Positions 31,235 through 41,695 of a stretch of 64,000 nt of DNA are shown one piece after another; the first letter of the stretch is position 1, and the number at the start of each line of letters is the position of its first letter. A model generated the notes under the pieces. It saw nothing but the letters and a program-made list of their open reading frames with translations. It searched no databases and was not told the DNA's origin. A program made the translations under genes and the position numbers. Location of the stretch: contig CM042023.1 in NCBI GenBank assembly GCA_023525975.1, positions 19,269,501 to 19,333,500 on the forward strand, given 5' to 3'. The DNA comes from Smallanthus sonchifolius (taxonomy: Eukaryota; Streptophyta; Magnoliopsida; Asterales; Asteraceae).

Positions 31235-33383
31235 TGTCACACCCCGCCAAGGCGGAAACGCGAGGCGCAACGTTCATGGTTTCCAAAGCATATGATTACC
31301 GCAAACACATACATGATAAATGGATACATTAACAAGTTTAATGTTTTACATTACAAAACATAATCTGAGTTTACAAAAAGTTAAGATTTCACAAATATGA
31401 CTCAACTCAATGAGTTATACAAGGGAAATCCTCCTTGAGTAGTATCCATCGTGCATGCATGTAATCTATATTGCTAACCTTGAAATCACGTTTAGTTACC
31501 TAAAAAACATACTTAAAATCGTCAACACGAGGTTGGTGAGTTCACAGGTTTAATCAAATAGTTCTTTGTAAAATTCAATTGTTCGTAAATAGTTTCAGTT
31601 GTATGTGATAAACAGAATAAGAATTGTTGACCCATTTGTAAACTAGCTAGGAATACAAATAATATGTTCATACATGGGGCGTAACCAAACCTTGACATGT
31701 GTACACGCCCCTAATTTCGTTATTCAGTTCTATACGGCCATAAATCCTCCAGATTGTGGTTAGCGCGACTAACCATGACCGGGAGACGTCACTCTCCATA
31801 GTACTATTCATAGGACCCTAGGCTACAGTTAATGGTTACTATGTTGTTCCAGGGGACTTTCGCGGCCTCCATTGTGTTGTTCTCATCCCATGTAAACATA
31901 AAAGTCGTGTCTTATTCTCTTGTTATCCCATAAAATAGTTGAAGTATGTTTTTCCCCCAAATATTAGAAAGCAGTAAAAAGAAAGGGGCCGTGAAACTCA
32001 CCTTGTGTTTGTGTATATACTCGTAATAATATTTGTTGTAGTCAACCTTGACTGTTTGTACCCTAGATACCAAGGGTAAATTGTTGTTAAGACCAACGTC
32101 TTAATTGTAAATTGTTCACCGACCTTGTAAATCTGATTATGTTTGTTTAAATATCGTTTTAGTTTTCCAACACATGTTTTGTTATAAAATAGTTTTGAGT
32201 TACTGCCCAACTGGGACTGTTGTACAGGTGTCGAAACTTCTTAGTTTCGATTGGGCATATGTGTGTCGAAACTACTTAGTTTCGATGGAGTGGTCAGGAG
32301 TCGAAACAACCTAGTTTCGATTGAGTAAAAGGTATCGAAACTCCTAGTTTCGATTGACCAACAGGTATCGAAACTCCTAGTTTCGATTGAGCAACAGGTA
32401 TCGAAACTCCTAGTTTCGATTGAGTAACAGGTATCGAAACTCCTAGTTTCGATTGAGAAACAGGTATCGAAACTCCTAGTTTCGATTGAGAAACAGGTAT
32501 CGAAACTCCTAGTTTCGATTACTGGACTTCTGTTTTGACAGAATCAGTCCGGCATATTTTGATGTTTTAAACTTGAATTCGACACACTCTTCTTGTTATC
32601 TTTCTTGCGTTTAAATAAGATGTAAGTTTAGTTACGGTTTTAAAGAACATAATATGAAAAATATCGAGTTTTTACCTTAAAAACAGGAATGAAATTGATG
32701 AGAGAAAACAGAGAAAAGTCTTGAATCTTCTGCAGAAACACTTGAAATTCTTCTTAAAACAGCAAATTATGGTGAATTTCGCCTTGAAACTGGACTTCGA
32801 AATGAAGAGAATTGGAATGTTTGCCGTATGAAAATGAGAGATAAATGGGAATTGTGAGAGTTTTGAATGTAGGGTATGGTTTTATCTGGGTTTTCACAAG
32901 TGGGAGTATGGGTCAATTTGAAAATACGTGAGATTGGGGATGGTTTCCCCTGCACTTCGGCCGAGAAGTCAAGGGTGGGTTAGGGGGTTTGGGTTATAAT
33001 AATAAAACAATTAGATTTTTGGTATTAATATCAATTAGAGTTTTAAAAGGGGTAGTTTAATTCGGTTTATTTTCCCCACGGTATTATAATTTTATTCTAA
33101 ATATAATTTATGGTTCCACGTAAAGTTTGTGTAAATAATATATATATGTATATATATTTTTCTGGTTATTTATTTCAACCAATAGTGTTCGAATTAAGTC
33201 GGGTTATAAGTGTATGTGAACCGGTAATTCCCAGAATTACCAAAAATATAAAATGAGACAATGTTCGGTTTTTGTTAGACCTTCATGTCCTTGTTTGTGA
33301 AATTAAGTAAATCACAAAAATGATTATAATATAAACTTGTTTATAATGTGTACGGATATTGACCTGAAATGTCGGGTGTCACA
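31235..33383 (-). repeat. Gypsy 3' LTR (element sense), 2149 bp
   Basis: Contains nine 33-bp palindromic units at 32228-32520. Short ORFs inside are shared with the other LTR and have no domain. Confidence 0.95.
32228..32520. repeat. 33-bp palindromic tandem array, nine units
   Basis: Each unit holds TCGAAACTCCTAGTTTCGA: eight-base arms TCGAAACT/AGTTTCGA around three bases. The first three units are diverged; the last six near-identical. Confidence 0.93.
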
Positions 33384-33396
33384 TTCTCCTCTTGTT
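33384..33396 (-). other. Polypurine tract
   Basis: The minus strand reads AACAAGAGGAGAA directly before the LTR. Confidence 0.75.
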
Positions 33397-33417
33397 AAAA
33401 GAATTTCGTCCCGAAAT

Positions 33418-36400
33418 TCAATTCGTGTCCTCTTGAACTGGTGTATCCTTAAACAAGGATGGGTATTTTGTTTTCATTTGGTCCTCTCGTTCCCATGTAT
33501 ACTCAGGACCACGCTTTGAGTTCCAACGTACTTTAATCAGTTTGATCCGACTACGTCTCAGCTTTTGAACCTTCCAATCTGAAATCTCAATCGGTTCCTC
33601 GATGAAATGAAGTTTATCGTCAATATGAATCTCGTCAGACGGTATAATTAGTGTCTCGTCTGATAAACACTTCTTGAGATTTGATACATGAAACGTATCA
33701 TGTATATTGTTTAGTTCTTGTGGTAGCTTGAGTTTGTAAGCTACAGGGCCAACCCTAGCCAGTATTTCGAACGGACCAACGTATCTAGGGTTGAGCTTAC
33801 CACGGTTACCAAACCTTGCAACGCCTTTCCATGGTGAGACTTTTAACATTACTCGGTCGCCAATTTGAAATTCTAATGGTTTTCGTCTGTTATCAGCGTA
33901 GCTCTTTTGTCTATCCCTGGCCGCTTTTAGACGGTCCTTAATTTTGAAGATCTTATCAGTGGTTTCCTGGACAATCTCAGGGCCTGTCAAATGTTTTTCA
34001 CCAACTTCCGCCCAACATAGCGGTGAGCGGCATTTACGACCATATAAAGCTTCAAACGGTGCTGCTTTAATGCTCGTATGGTAGCTGTTATTATAGGAAA
34101 ACTCAGCTAATGGTAAATGAGTATCCCAATTTCCTCCGAAATCAATTACACATGCACGGAGCATATCTTCTAATGTCTGAATGGTCCTTTCGCTTTGACC
34201 ATCTGTTTGTGGGTGATATGCCGTGCTCATGTCAAGACGTGTGCCCATTGCTTCTTGTAATGATTTCCAGATTCTAGACACGAATCTGCTATCTCTATCC
34301 GAGATAATAGAAATTGGTACTCCATGCCTAGCCACAATTTCCTTGATATAAAGCTTTGCAAGTTTCTCGGTTTTGTCAGTTTCTTTCATTGGCAGAAAGT
34401 GAGCAGATTTTGTTAATCGGTCGACAATAACCCATATGGTATCATAACCACTGGAAGTCCTGGGTAATTTTGTGATGAAATCCATAGAAATTTGTTCCCA
34501 TTTCCATTGGGGAATTTCAGGTTGCTGTAGTAAACCAGACGGTTTCTGATGTTCGGCTTTTACTTTTGAGCACGTTAGGCATTTACTGACATATGTGGCA
34601 ATATCTCCTTTCATATTGGGCCACCAATATAATTCTTTTAGATCCTTATACATCTTATCTGAACCTGGGTGAATGGAGTACCTGGACTGGTGGGCTTCGT
34701 CCATAACTAACTCCCGTAAGTTACCAAAACGTGTCACCCAAATTCTATTCATGAAGTATAAAGTGTCATCTGACTTTGGCTCCAATTGCTTTATCATTCC
34801 TCGTAAAGCTTCATTCTGAATGTTTTCTTCTTTGATTGCCTCATGTTGTGCCATCCGAATTTGAGTAGTAAGATTCGTATGAATTGTCAATCCTAAGGCA
34901 CGAACACGAAGAGTTTTAACTCGTTCTTTGCGACTTAAAGCGTCCGCTACGACATTGGCTTTCCCGGGATGGTACTTGATATCACAATCATAATCGTTTA
35001 GTAGTTCTACCCAACGACGTTGTCTCATGTTAAGTTCCTTTTGATCAAAGATATGCTGGAGACTCTTGTGATCAGTAAAGATAGTACATCTTGCACCGTA
35101 AAGGTAATGTCTCCAAATTTTGAGCGCAAACACAACTGCACCCAATTCCAAGTCGTGGGTCGTATAATTCTTTTCGTGCACTTTTAGTTGTCGTGAGGCA
35201 TATGCGATGACTTTGTCTCTTTGCATTAACACACAACCCAGTCCTTGGTGTGATGCATCGCAGTATACGACAAAATTGTCGATTCCCTCAGGAAGGGATA
35301 GAATTGGTGCACTACACAGCTTCTGCTTTAGTATTTGAAAAGCTGACTCTTGCTTGTCATTCCAATCATACTTATTTTCTTTCTGGGTTAATTTGGTTAA
35401 AGGCAGGGCTATTTTTGAAAAATTCTCGATGAATCGTCTGTAATAGCCGGCCAAACCTAAAAATTGACGTACTTCTGTCGGAGTCTTTGGTGCTTCCCAG
35501 TTTTTGATCGCTTCAATTTTAGATGGATCAACGTGAATTCCTTCCTTGTTGATGACATGTCCAAGAAAATGCACTTCTTGGATCCAAAACTCACACTTAG
35601 AGAATTTAGCGTAAAGTTTCTCGTTTCTGAGTAGTTCTAAGATTAATTTAAGATGATGTTCATGATCCTCCTTGGTTCGTGAATATATTAATATGTCATC
35701 GATAAACACAATCACGAATTTATCCAAGTATGGTTTGCACACGCGGTTCATGAGATCCATGAAAACAGCTGGTGCGTTTGTCAAACCAAATGGCATAACT
35801 AGGAATTCGTAGTGACCATAACGAGTCCTAAATGCTGTCTTTGGTACATCTTCTTCTTGGATTCTTAGTTGATGATACCCTGACCGTAGATCGATCTTAG
35901 AGTAGAAGCTAGAACCTTGTAGTTGATCGAACAAATCATCTATTCGAGGTAGTGGGTATCGGTTTTTGATTGTAAGCTTGTTTAATTCTCGGTAATCTAT
36001 ACACATCCTAAAGGTTCCATCCTTTTTCTTTACGAATAAGACCGGAGCTCCCCAAGGTGAGAAACTCGCTCTTATGAAAACTTTATCAAGCAACTCTTGA
36101 AGTTGATTTGATAATTCCTGCATTTCAGAAGGTGCTAATCGATATGGTGATCGCGCAACCGGGGCGGCTCCTGGTACCAAATCGATTCGAAATTCGACTT
36201 GCCTAGGTGGTGGTAAACCAGGTAAGTCTTCAGGAAAAACTTCAGGATATTCCTTAACGATTGGTATATCCTCAAGTCGACGTTCCTCGAGTTTCTTCTC
36301 GACGACGTGAGCCAGGAATACGTAATAGCCTTTGCGTAGGTACTTACGAGTTTTCATGCAGTTTATCATCCTTAACGCTACTCCACTCTTCTCACCTTGA

Positions 36401-37803
36401 ATCGAAAGAACTTCTCCGTTTGGGAGTGGAATTTGGACAATCTTCTCAAAACAAACAATCTCTGCATGATTCTTTGACAACCAATCCATGCCAATAACAA
36501 CGTCAAAGCTTCCTAAGTCAACAGGTAACAGATCTATACTAAATGTGTGATTTTTAAGATACAAGGTACAACCTTGAATGACCTCTCCGGTATTAATTAA
36601 TTTTCCGTTCGCTAATTCAATTGTATACTTTTGTTCTAGTTTGCTGGGCTTAATACCGAGTAGGGACTTAAAGTCATTTGACACAAAACTCAAATCAGCA
36701 CCCGTATCGAAAAGTATAGAGGCATAGTGATTATTTATCGGGAACGTACCAGTGACAATGTTTGGATCTTGTCGTGCGTCACCAGCTCCCATCACAAATG
36801 CTCTTCCACGGGCCTGATTGTCGTTTCGGTTCTTCAACTTTGGACAGTCTTTTCTGAAGTGCTTTGGATCTCCACACTCAAAGCATCCTTGATTCATCCT
36901 TTCTGTTCCTGGGTTGACTTTTCCTGCTACTTGATTTATCTTGTTAGGGTTCGTATTGCTCCTACAGTTATGGGCCAGGTGCCCATACTTTTTACACTTC
37001 CCACATTGGATACACTTTTCGCTGTGATGATATCCACACTTGTCACACCTCGGTAATGTTCCAAGATATACATTTTGTCCCACAGTGTTGGCGACAAAGG
37101 CTTTCGTAGTTTCAGGTCTCTTGTAAATTTGATTCTTGTTTTGGTTAATTGGTTTTCCAAACCATTTCCTCTTTTCCCCAGACCTTCCTTCCTCGGTCTC
37201 CTTCTTCTTAAACAAACCATCACGTACAACATTATCCCTTAGTTTGAAAGCCAGAGTTATGGCGCTCTTGGCATCCATAGGGTTCGATGAAGTCACCAGA
37301 CCTCGGATTTGAGGTGCGAGACCCCACAAGTATCTTTCAACCTTCTTGTATTCTGGGGTGACCATGTGTGGGACCAAGATTGCTAACTCATTGAATCGGT
37401 CAGTGTAGCCAGCAACATCATCTCCTGTCATTTGTAAATTCCACATTTCAGATTCGATCTTTTGCAACTCATTTCGAGGACAGTATTCCTCGATCATCAT
37501 GGCTTTTAAGTCTTCCCATGACAACTCATATGATGTCTGCCTTCCCAAAGTCTTTACTTGTGAATTCCACCAGGTTAAAGCTTTATCAGTGAGTGAGCAT
37601 GTAGAATACTTCACCATGCAGTCAGCGGTGCATTCACTAATATCAATCACCGATTCCATCTTCTCTATCCATCTCATTAGTCCAACTGCACCCTCGGTGC
37701 CATTGAAGTTACGGGGTTTGCAAGACAGAAAGGTCTTGTAGGAGCACTTTCTAATTGGAGCATCTGTAGAATTACAAGTCATAACGTCATTAATTCGAAT
37801 CAT
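33418..37803 (-). CDS. Ty3/gypsy Gag-Pol polyprotein
   Basis: 1461 codons, uninterrupted. Residues ~25-200: retrotransposon gag capsid region. Two CX2CX4HX4C knuckles: CGKCKKYGHLAHNC (~267-280) and CFECGDPKHFRKDC (~307-320). Protease LFDTGAD (~364-370). Reverse transcriptase ~540-720 with FVKKKDGTFRMCIDYRELN and FIDDILIYS (700-708). RNase H ~845-960 with YCDASHQGLG. Integrase: zinc-binding HX~28HX~30CX2C region, then catalytic D1108, D1169, E1205 (D,D35E). The tail (~1400-1455: RRGPEYTWEREDQMKTKYP) is chromodomain-like, which in chromoviruses directs integration to heterochromatin. It ends 34 bp before the LTR. All key motifs appear intact. Confidence 0.95.
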   Translation of the reverse strand: MIRINDVMTCNSTDAPIRKCSYKTFLSCKPRNFNGTEGAVGLMRWIEKMESVIDISECTADCMVKYSTCSLTDKALTWWNSQVKTLGRQTSYELSWEDLKAMMIEEYCPRNELQKIESEMWNLQMTGDDVAGYTDRFNELAILVPHMVTPEYKKVERYLWGLAPQIRGLVTSSNPMDAKSAITLAFKLRDNVVRDGLFKKKETEEGRSGEKRKWFGKPINQNKNQIYKRPETTKAFVANTVGQNVYLGTLPRCDKCGYHHSEKCIQCGKCKKYGHLAHNCRSNTNPNKINQVAGKVNPGTERMNQGCFECGDPKHFRKDCPKLKNRNDNQARGRAFVMGAGDARQDPNIVTGTFPINNHYASILFDTGADLSFVSNDFKSLLGIKPSKLEQKYTIELANGKLINTGEVIQGCTLYLKNHTFSIDLLPVDLGSFDVVIGMDWLSKNHAEIVCFEKIVQIPLPNGEVLSIQGEKSGVALRMINCMKTRKYLRKGYYVFLAHVVEKKLEERRLEDIPIVKEYPEVFPEDLPGLPPPRQVEFRIDLVPGAAPVARSPYRLAPSEMQELSNQLQELLDKVFIRASFSPWGAPVLFVKKKDGTFRMCIDYRELNKLTIKNRYPLPRIDDLFDQLQGSSFYSKIDLRSGYHQLRIQEEDVPKTAFRTRYGHYEFLVMPFGLTNAPAVFMDLMNRVCKPYLDKFVIVFIDDILIYSRTKEDHEHHLKLILELLRNEKLYAKFSKCEFWIQEVHFLGHVINKEGIHVDPSKIEAIKNWEAPKTPTEVRQFLGLAGYYRRFIENFSKIALPLTKLTQKENKYDWNDKQESAFQILKQKLCSAPILSLPEGIDNFVVYCDASHQGLGCVLMQRDKVIAYASRQLKVHEKNYTTHDLELGAVVFALKIWRHYLYGARCTIFTDHKSLQHIFDQKELNMRQRRWVELLNDYDCDIKYHPGKANVVADALSRKERVKTLRVRALGLTIHTNLTTQIRMAQHEAIKEENIQNEALRGMIKQLEPKSDDTLYFMNRIWVTRFGNLRELVMDEAHQSRYSIHPGSDKMYKDLKELYWWPNMKGDIATYVSKCLTCSKVKAEHQKPSGLLQQPEIPQWKWEQISMDFITKLPRTSSGYDTIWVIVDRLTKSAHFLPMKETDKTEKLAKLYIKEIVARHGVPISIISDRDSRFVSRIWKSLQEAMGTRLDMSTAYHPQTDGQSERTIQTLEDMLRACVIDFGGNWDTHLPLAEFSYNNSYHTSIKAAPFEALYGRKCRSPLCWAEVGEKHLTGPEIVQETTDKIFKIKDRLKAARDRQKSYADNRRKPLEFQIGDRVMLKVSPWKGVARFGNRGKLNPRYVGPFEILARVGPVAYKLKLPQELNNIHDTFHVSNLKKCLSDETLIIPSDEIHIDDKLHFIEEPIEISDWKVQKLRRSRIKLIKVRWNSKRGPEYTWEREDQMKTKYPSLFKDTPVQEDTN

Positions 37804-37812
37804 GACTATATG

Positions 37813-38046
37813 TTATGGCTTATTTATTTTATTACCTCCGGAACCTCCAGCTGTACCGCTACCTCCTGCACCTCCGGAACCTCCAGCTGTACCGCTACCT
37901 CCTACACCTCCTCCATTATTTCGATTGGCTTCATACTGCTCCATGGCAGCAGCTACTCGTTGTGCTATAAGTTGTTCCACATTTGGGGAAATCGCCTCGT
38001 TGTTGTCACCAGTAGTGTTACGGGTTGTCCTACGCTTAGGTGCCAT
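37813..38046 (-). CDS. Gag N-terminal segment, separated from Gag-Pol by one stop
   Basis: 77 codons (MAPKRRTTRNTTGDNNEAIS) with a Gly/Ser/Ala-rich repeat at the end. It lies in the same frame as gag-pol; only one TAA at 37815-37813 separates them, followed by three codons and the next ATG at 37803. Gypsy Gags in this group commonly begin MAPxR..., so this is probably the true gag N-terminus and the stop a nonsense mutation (CAA to TAA would do it), although readthrough or reinitiation at 37803 is possible. Confidence 0.75.
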   Translation of the reverse strand: MAPKRRTTRNTTGDNNEAISPNVEQLIAQRVAAAMEQYEANRNNGGGVGGSGTAGGSGGAGGSGTAGGSGGNKINKP

Positions 38047-38302
38047 GACGTTCTTTTTAACATATCAATTAAAAAGAAACAACATTATATGACAATAATG
38101 ATAGCTCATGACATAAGGATACAACAACGTCAAATGTAAACAACCATTATCACAACATAAACCATTACATACATAGTCAAAACATTCATAGTACATTGTT
38201 CCAAAAGACAAGGATACAAAAGAGATGGGTTCACATGACCTCATCAGTACTAAAGTTTTAAACTACTTAATGTACTACGGGCACAACCCGCCCGTAATAG
38301 GT

Positions 38303-39106
38303 TTAAAAGAAGAAGTGAGAGTACAATCCAATCATCATGGCAAGTCCTGCCATGACAAAACTAGCTCTCGCCACAAATTCTGTAGCCAACGTCCTTTCTT
38401 CCAGAGCCTCCACCATGTCTCGGACCGCAACTGTGAACTGCCAGTCCATGTCAGCTCTCAACTCTAGATAGTTAGTGGCATCCTGTATGTTTCGGGTGCG
38501 GTCATCTAGAGTCTGAACTCGAGATCCGAGTCCTTGACGAAGTCGCGTGGCTGCATCCCCCTGTGCCCGGATGTCATCTTGGAGATCATCAAGACGCTCC
38601 TCATGCGTACGAACGCGAGCTACCAAGGTAGGCACAGTGAGCTCTATGGCTTCCCCAGTGTGGGGTAGGGGTGTTGGGGAGTTAGAAGACTCTCCAAGCT
38701 CAAAGGTAGATGGAATGCTCTCCATCTCCCTCCAACGTGCCAGGGTACGAGGCATCCAACGGATGGTTCCCACAGTAGGGTGGTAGCAGGGTCTTTGCCT
38801 AGGTGGTTCTTCACCAGCCACCAAGTCTTCTGGGTCACGGGCTGCTAGATTCCTTTTGCGTGGAATTCGAACCTTCTTCCTAGCGCTTTGCACCTTAACT
38901 GGTCCTCCGCTTTTCTTTCGGTAGACGATAGGCGGTTTTCCCAAGGCGACTTTAGGTGGTGTGGAGCTACGGGTTTGTACTTGATTTTTGGGACATGAGG
39001 CGGAAAATTCCTCATTTGATTCAGTGTCAGAGACGGGATCAGAATGTGAATGTGACGACATGCTTGTGACTACAATATCCATATGACAAAATGACTGGTC
39101 ATGCAA
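38303..39106 (-). CDS. Extra ORF upstream of gag: coiled coil plus C-terminal hydrophobic segment
   Basis: 267 codons between the primer site and gag, ending 256 bp before the gag start. Unrecognised. The likely start is MDIVVTSMSSHSHSD or the later Met. Residues ~60-110 are basic (KKSGGPVKVQSARKKVRIPRKR) and could be a nuclear signal. A conserved-looking block HPTVGTIRWMPRTLARWR follows. Residues ~165-245 are heptad-like (RTHEERLDDLQDDIRAQGDA), predicted coiled coil by eye. The last ~20 residues ASFVMAGLAMMIGLYSHFFF are strongly hydrophobic, like a tail anchor. Ty3/gypsy chromoviruses normally have no ORF here; Ogre/Tat elements do have an upstream ORF1, but this pol is not Tat-like as far as I can see. 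Codon frame is open and unbroken. Function unknown. Confidence 0.75.
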   Translation of the reverse strand: MHDQSFCHMDIVVTSMSSHSHSDPVSDTESNEEFSASCPKNQVQTRSSTPPKVALGKPPIVYRKKSGGPVKVQSARKKVRIPRKRNLAARDPEDLVAGEEPPRQRPCYHPTVGTIRWMPRTLARWREMESIPSTFELGESSNSPTPLPHTGEAIELTVPTLVARVRTHEERLDDLQDDIRAQGDAATRLRQGLGSRVQTLDDRTRNIQDATNYLELRADMDWQFTVAVRDMVEALEERTLATEFVARASFVMAGLAMMIGLYSHFFF

Positions 39107-39189
39107 TGCTTATGCTATGAAAACGTTTTAGTGAGTCATTTAGATTATAGACTAGGTTTCAATTTAGATTCCTAGTTCACTATAATCAA

Positions 39190-39204
39190 TGGCTCTGATA
39201 CCAG
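39190..39204 (-). other. Primer binding site, tRNA-iMet type
   Basis: The minus strand reads TGGTATCAGAGCCAT, matching the usual plant initiator-tRNA primer site, three bases from the LTR. Confidence 0.9.
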
Positions 39205-39207
39205 TTC

Positions 39208-41323
39208 TGTCACACCCCGCCAAGGCGGAAACGCGAGGCGCAACGTTCATGGTTTCCAAAGCATATGATTACCGCAAACACATACATGATAAATGGATAC
39301 ATTAACAAGTTTAATGTTTTACATTACAAAACATAATCTGAGTTTACAAAAAGTTAAGATTTCACAAATATGACTCAACTCAATGAGTTATACAAGGGAA
39401 ATCCTCCTTGAGTAGTATCCATCGTGCATGCATGTAATCTATATTGCTAACCTTGAAATCACGTTCAGTTACCTGAAAAACATACTTAAAATCGTCAACA
39501 CGAGGTTGGTGAGTTCACAGGTTTAATCAAATAGTTCTTTGTAAAATTCAGTTGTTCGTAAATAGTTTCAGTTGTATGTGATAAACAGAATAAGAATTGT
39601 TGACCCATTTGTAAACTAGCTAGGAATACAAATAATATGTTCATACATGGGGCGTAACCAAACCTTGACATGTGTACACGCCCCTAATTTCGTTATTCAG
39701 TTCTATACGGCCATAAATCCTCCAGATTGTGGTTAGCGCGACTAATCATGACCGGGAGACGTCACTCTCCATAGTACTATTCATAGGACCCTAGGCTACA
39801 GTTAATGGTTACTATGTTGTTCCAGGGGACTTTCGCGGCCTCCATTGTGTTGTTCTCATCCCATGTAAACATAAAAGTCGTGTCTTATTCTCTTGTTATC
39901 CCATAAAATAGTTGAAGTATGTTTTTCCCCCAAATATTAGAAAGCAGTAAAAAGAAAGGGGCCGTGAAACTCACCTTGTGTTTGTGTATATACTCGTAAT
40001 AATATTTGTTGTAGTCAACCTTGACTGTTTGTACCCTAGATACCAAGGGTAAATTGTTGTTAAGACCAACGTCTTAATTGTAAATTGTTCACCGACCTTG
40101 TAAATCTGATTATGTTTGTTTAAATATCGTTTTAGTTTTCCAACACATGTTTTGTTATAAAATAGTTTTGAGTTACTGCCCAACTGGGACTGTTGTACAG
40201 GTGTCGAAACTTCTTAGTTTCGATTGGGCATATGTGTGTCGAAACTACTTAGTTTCGATGGAGTGGTCAGGAGTCGAAACAACCTAGTTTCGATTGAGTA
40301 AAAGGTATCGAAACTCCTAGTTTCGATTGACCAACAGGTATCGAAACTCCTAGTTTCGATTGAGCAACAGGTATCGAAACTCCTAGTTTCGATTGAGAAA
40401 CAGGTATCGAAACTCCTAGTTTCGATTGAGAAACAGGTATCGAAACTCCTAGTTTCGATTACTGGACTTCTGTTTTGACAGAATCAGTCCGGCATATTTT
40501 GATGTTTTAAACTTGAATTCGACACACTCTTCTTGTTATCTTTCTTGCGTTTAAATAAGATGTAAGTTTAGTTACGGTTTTAAAGAACATAATATGAAAA
40601 ATATCGAGTTTTTACCTTAAAAACAGGAATGAAATTGATGAGAGAAAACAGAGAAAAGTCTTGAATCTTCTGCAGAAACACTTGAAATTCTTCTTAAAAC
40701 AGCAAATTATGGTGAATTTCGCCTTGAAACTGGACTTCGAAATGAAGAGAATTGGAATGTTTGCCGTATGAAAATGAGAGATAAATGGGAATTGTGAGAG
40801 TTTTGAATGTAGGGTATGGTTTTATCTGGGTTTTCACAAGTGAGAGTATGGGTCAATTTGAAAATACGTGAGATTGGGGATGGTTTCCCCTGCACTTCGG
40901 CCGAGAAGTCAAGGGTGGGTTAGGGGGTTTGGGTTATAATAATAAAACAATTAGATTTTTGGTATTAATATCAATTAGAGTTTTAAAAGGGGTAGTTTAA
41001 TTCGGTTTATTTTCCCCACGGTATTATAATTTTATTCTAAATATAATTTATGGTTCCACGTAAAGTTTGTGTAAATAATATATATATGTATATATATTTT
41101 TCTGGTTATTTATTTCAACCAATAGTGTTCGAATTAAGTCGGGTTATAAGTGTATGTGAACCGGTAATTCCCAGAATTACCAAAAATATAAAATGAGACA
41201 ATGTTCGGTTTTTGTTAGACCTTCATGTCCTTGTTTGTGAAATTAAGTAAATCACAAAAATGATTATAATATAAACTTGTTTATAATGTGTACGGATATT
41301 GACCTGAAATGTCGGGTGTCACA
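39208..41323 (-). repeat. Gypsy 5' LTR (element sense), 2116 bp
   Basis: Near-identical to the other LTR but with eight rather than nine palindromic units (40201-40460). It contains the promoter in element sense. Confidence 0.95.
40201..40460. repeat. 33-bp palindromic tandem array, eight units
   Basis: As at 32228-32520 but lacking one unit, which exactly accounts for the LTR length difference. Confidence 0.93.
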
Positions 41324-41328
41324 GGTTA

Positions 41329-41695
41329 GGGCATAGGTCGGGCCATGTGTCGGTTCATGTGTCGGGTCATGCGTCGGTTCATGTGTCGGGTCATGGTTCG
41401 GGTCATTGGTCGGGTCATGGGTCATTTTATGGGAAGGGTCATGGGTTAGGGCATAGGTCGGGTCATGGGTCGGTTCATGTGTCGGGTCATGGATCGGTTC
41501 ATGTGTCGGGTCATGGGTCGGTTCATGTGTCGGTCATGGTTCGGGTCATGGGTTCGAGCATGGGTCGGGTCATAGGACGGGTCATGGGTTGGTTCATGGG
41601 TCGGGTCATGATTCGGGTTACGGGTCGGGTGATGGGTCGAGTCATGTGTCGGGTCATATAGTTCATGGGTCGGATCATGGTTAGGGTCATTAATT
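41329..41695. repeat. GGGTCATGGGTCG minisatellite, right part
   Basis: Continuation of the array at 31085-31234 after the gypsy insertion. Confidence 0.9.

Larger units (their letters stand above)
31235..41323 (-). mobile_element. Ty3/gypsy LTR retrotransposon with extra ORF, 10.1 kb
   Basis: LTRs 31235-33383 and 39208-41323 start TGTCACACC and end GGTGTCACA. GGTTA is duplicated exactly at 31230-31234 and 41324-41328. Order on the minus strand: LTR, primer site, unknown ORF (39106-38303), gag N-terminus, gag-pol, purine tract, LTR. Pol order protease-RT-RNaseH-integrase is Ty3/gypsy; a chromodomain-like tail suggests a chromovirus (Tekay/Del-like). I noticed about five substitutions between the LTRs plus one 33-bp repeat-unit difference, so the insertion is young. 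Confidence 0.95.

Noticed and set aside
31038..31295. Gly/His/Ser-repeat ORFs here and at 41347-41661
   Set aside because: Direct translation of the GGGTCATGGGTCG minisatellite; the first runs into the gypsy LTR.
31998..32210. 70-codon minus ORF (also 39971-40183) and 62-codon ORF (32767-32955, 40707-40895)
   Set aside because: They occur only because both LTRs have the same sequence; no domain and no reason to think they are translated.
32228..32520. Palindromic repeats that superficially resemble a CRISPR array
   Set aside because: The unit is a 33-bp tandem repeat without unique spacers, sits inside an LTR of a plant retrotransposon and is copied in the other LTR.
35250..37741. Several 60-109-codon ORFs opposite gypsy gag-pol
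   Set aside because: Shadows of the polyprotein on the other strand.
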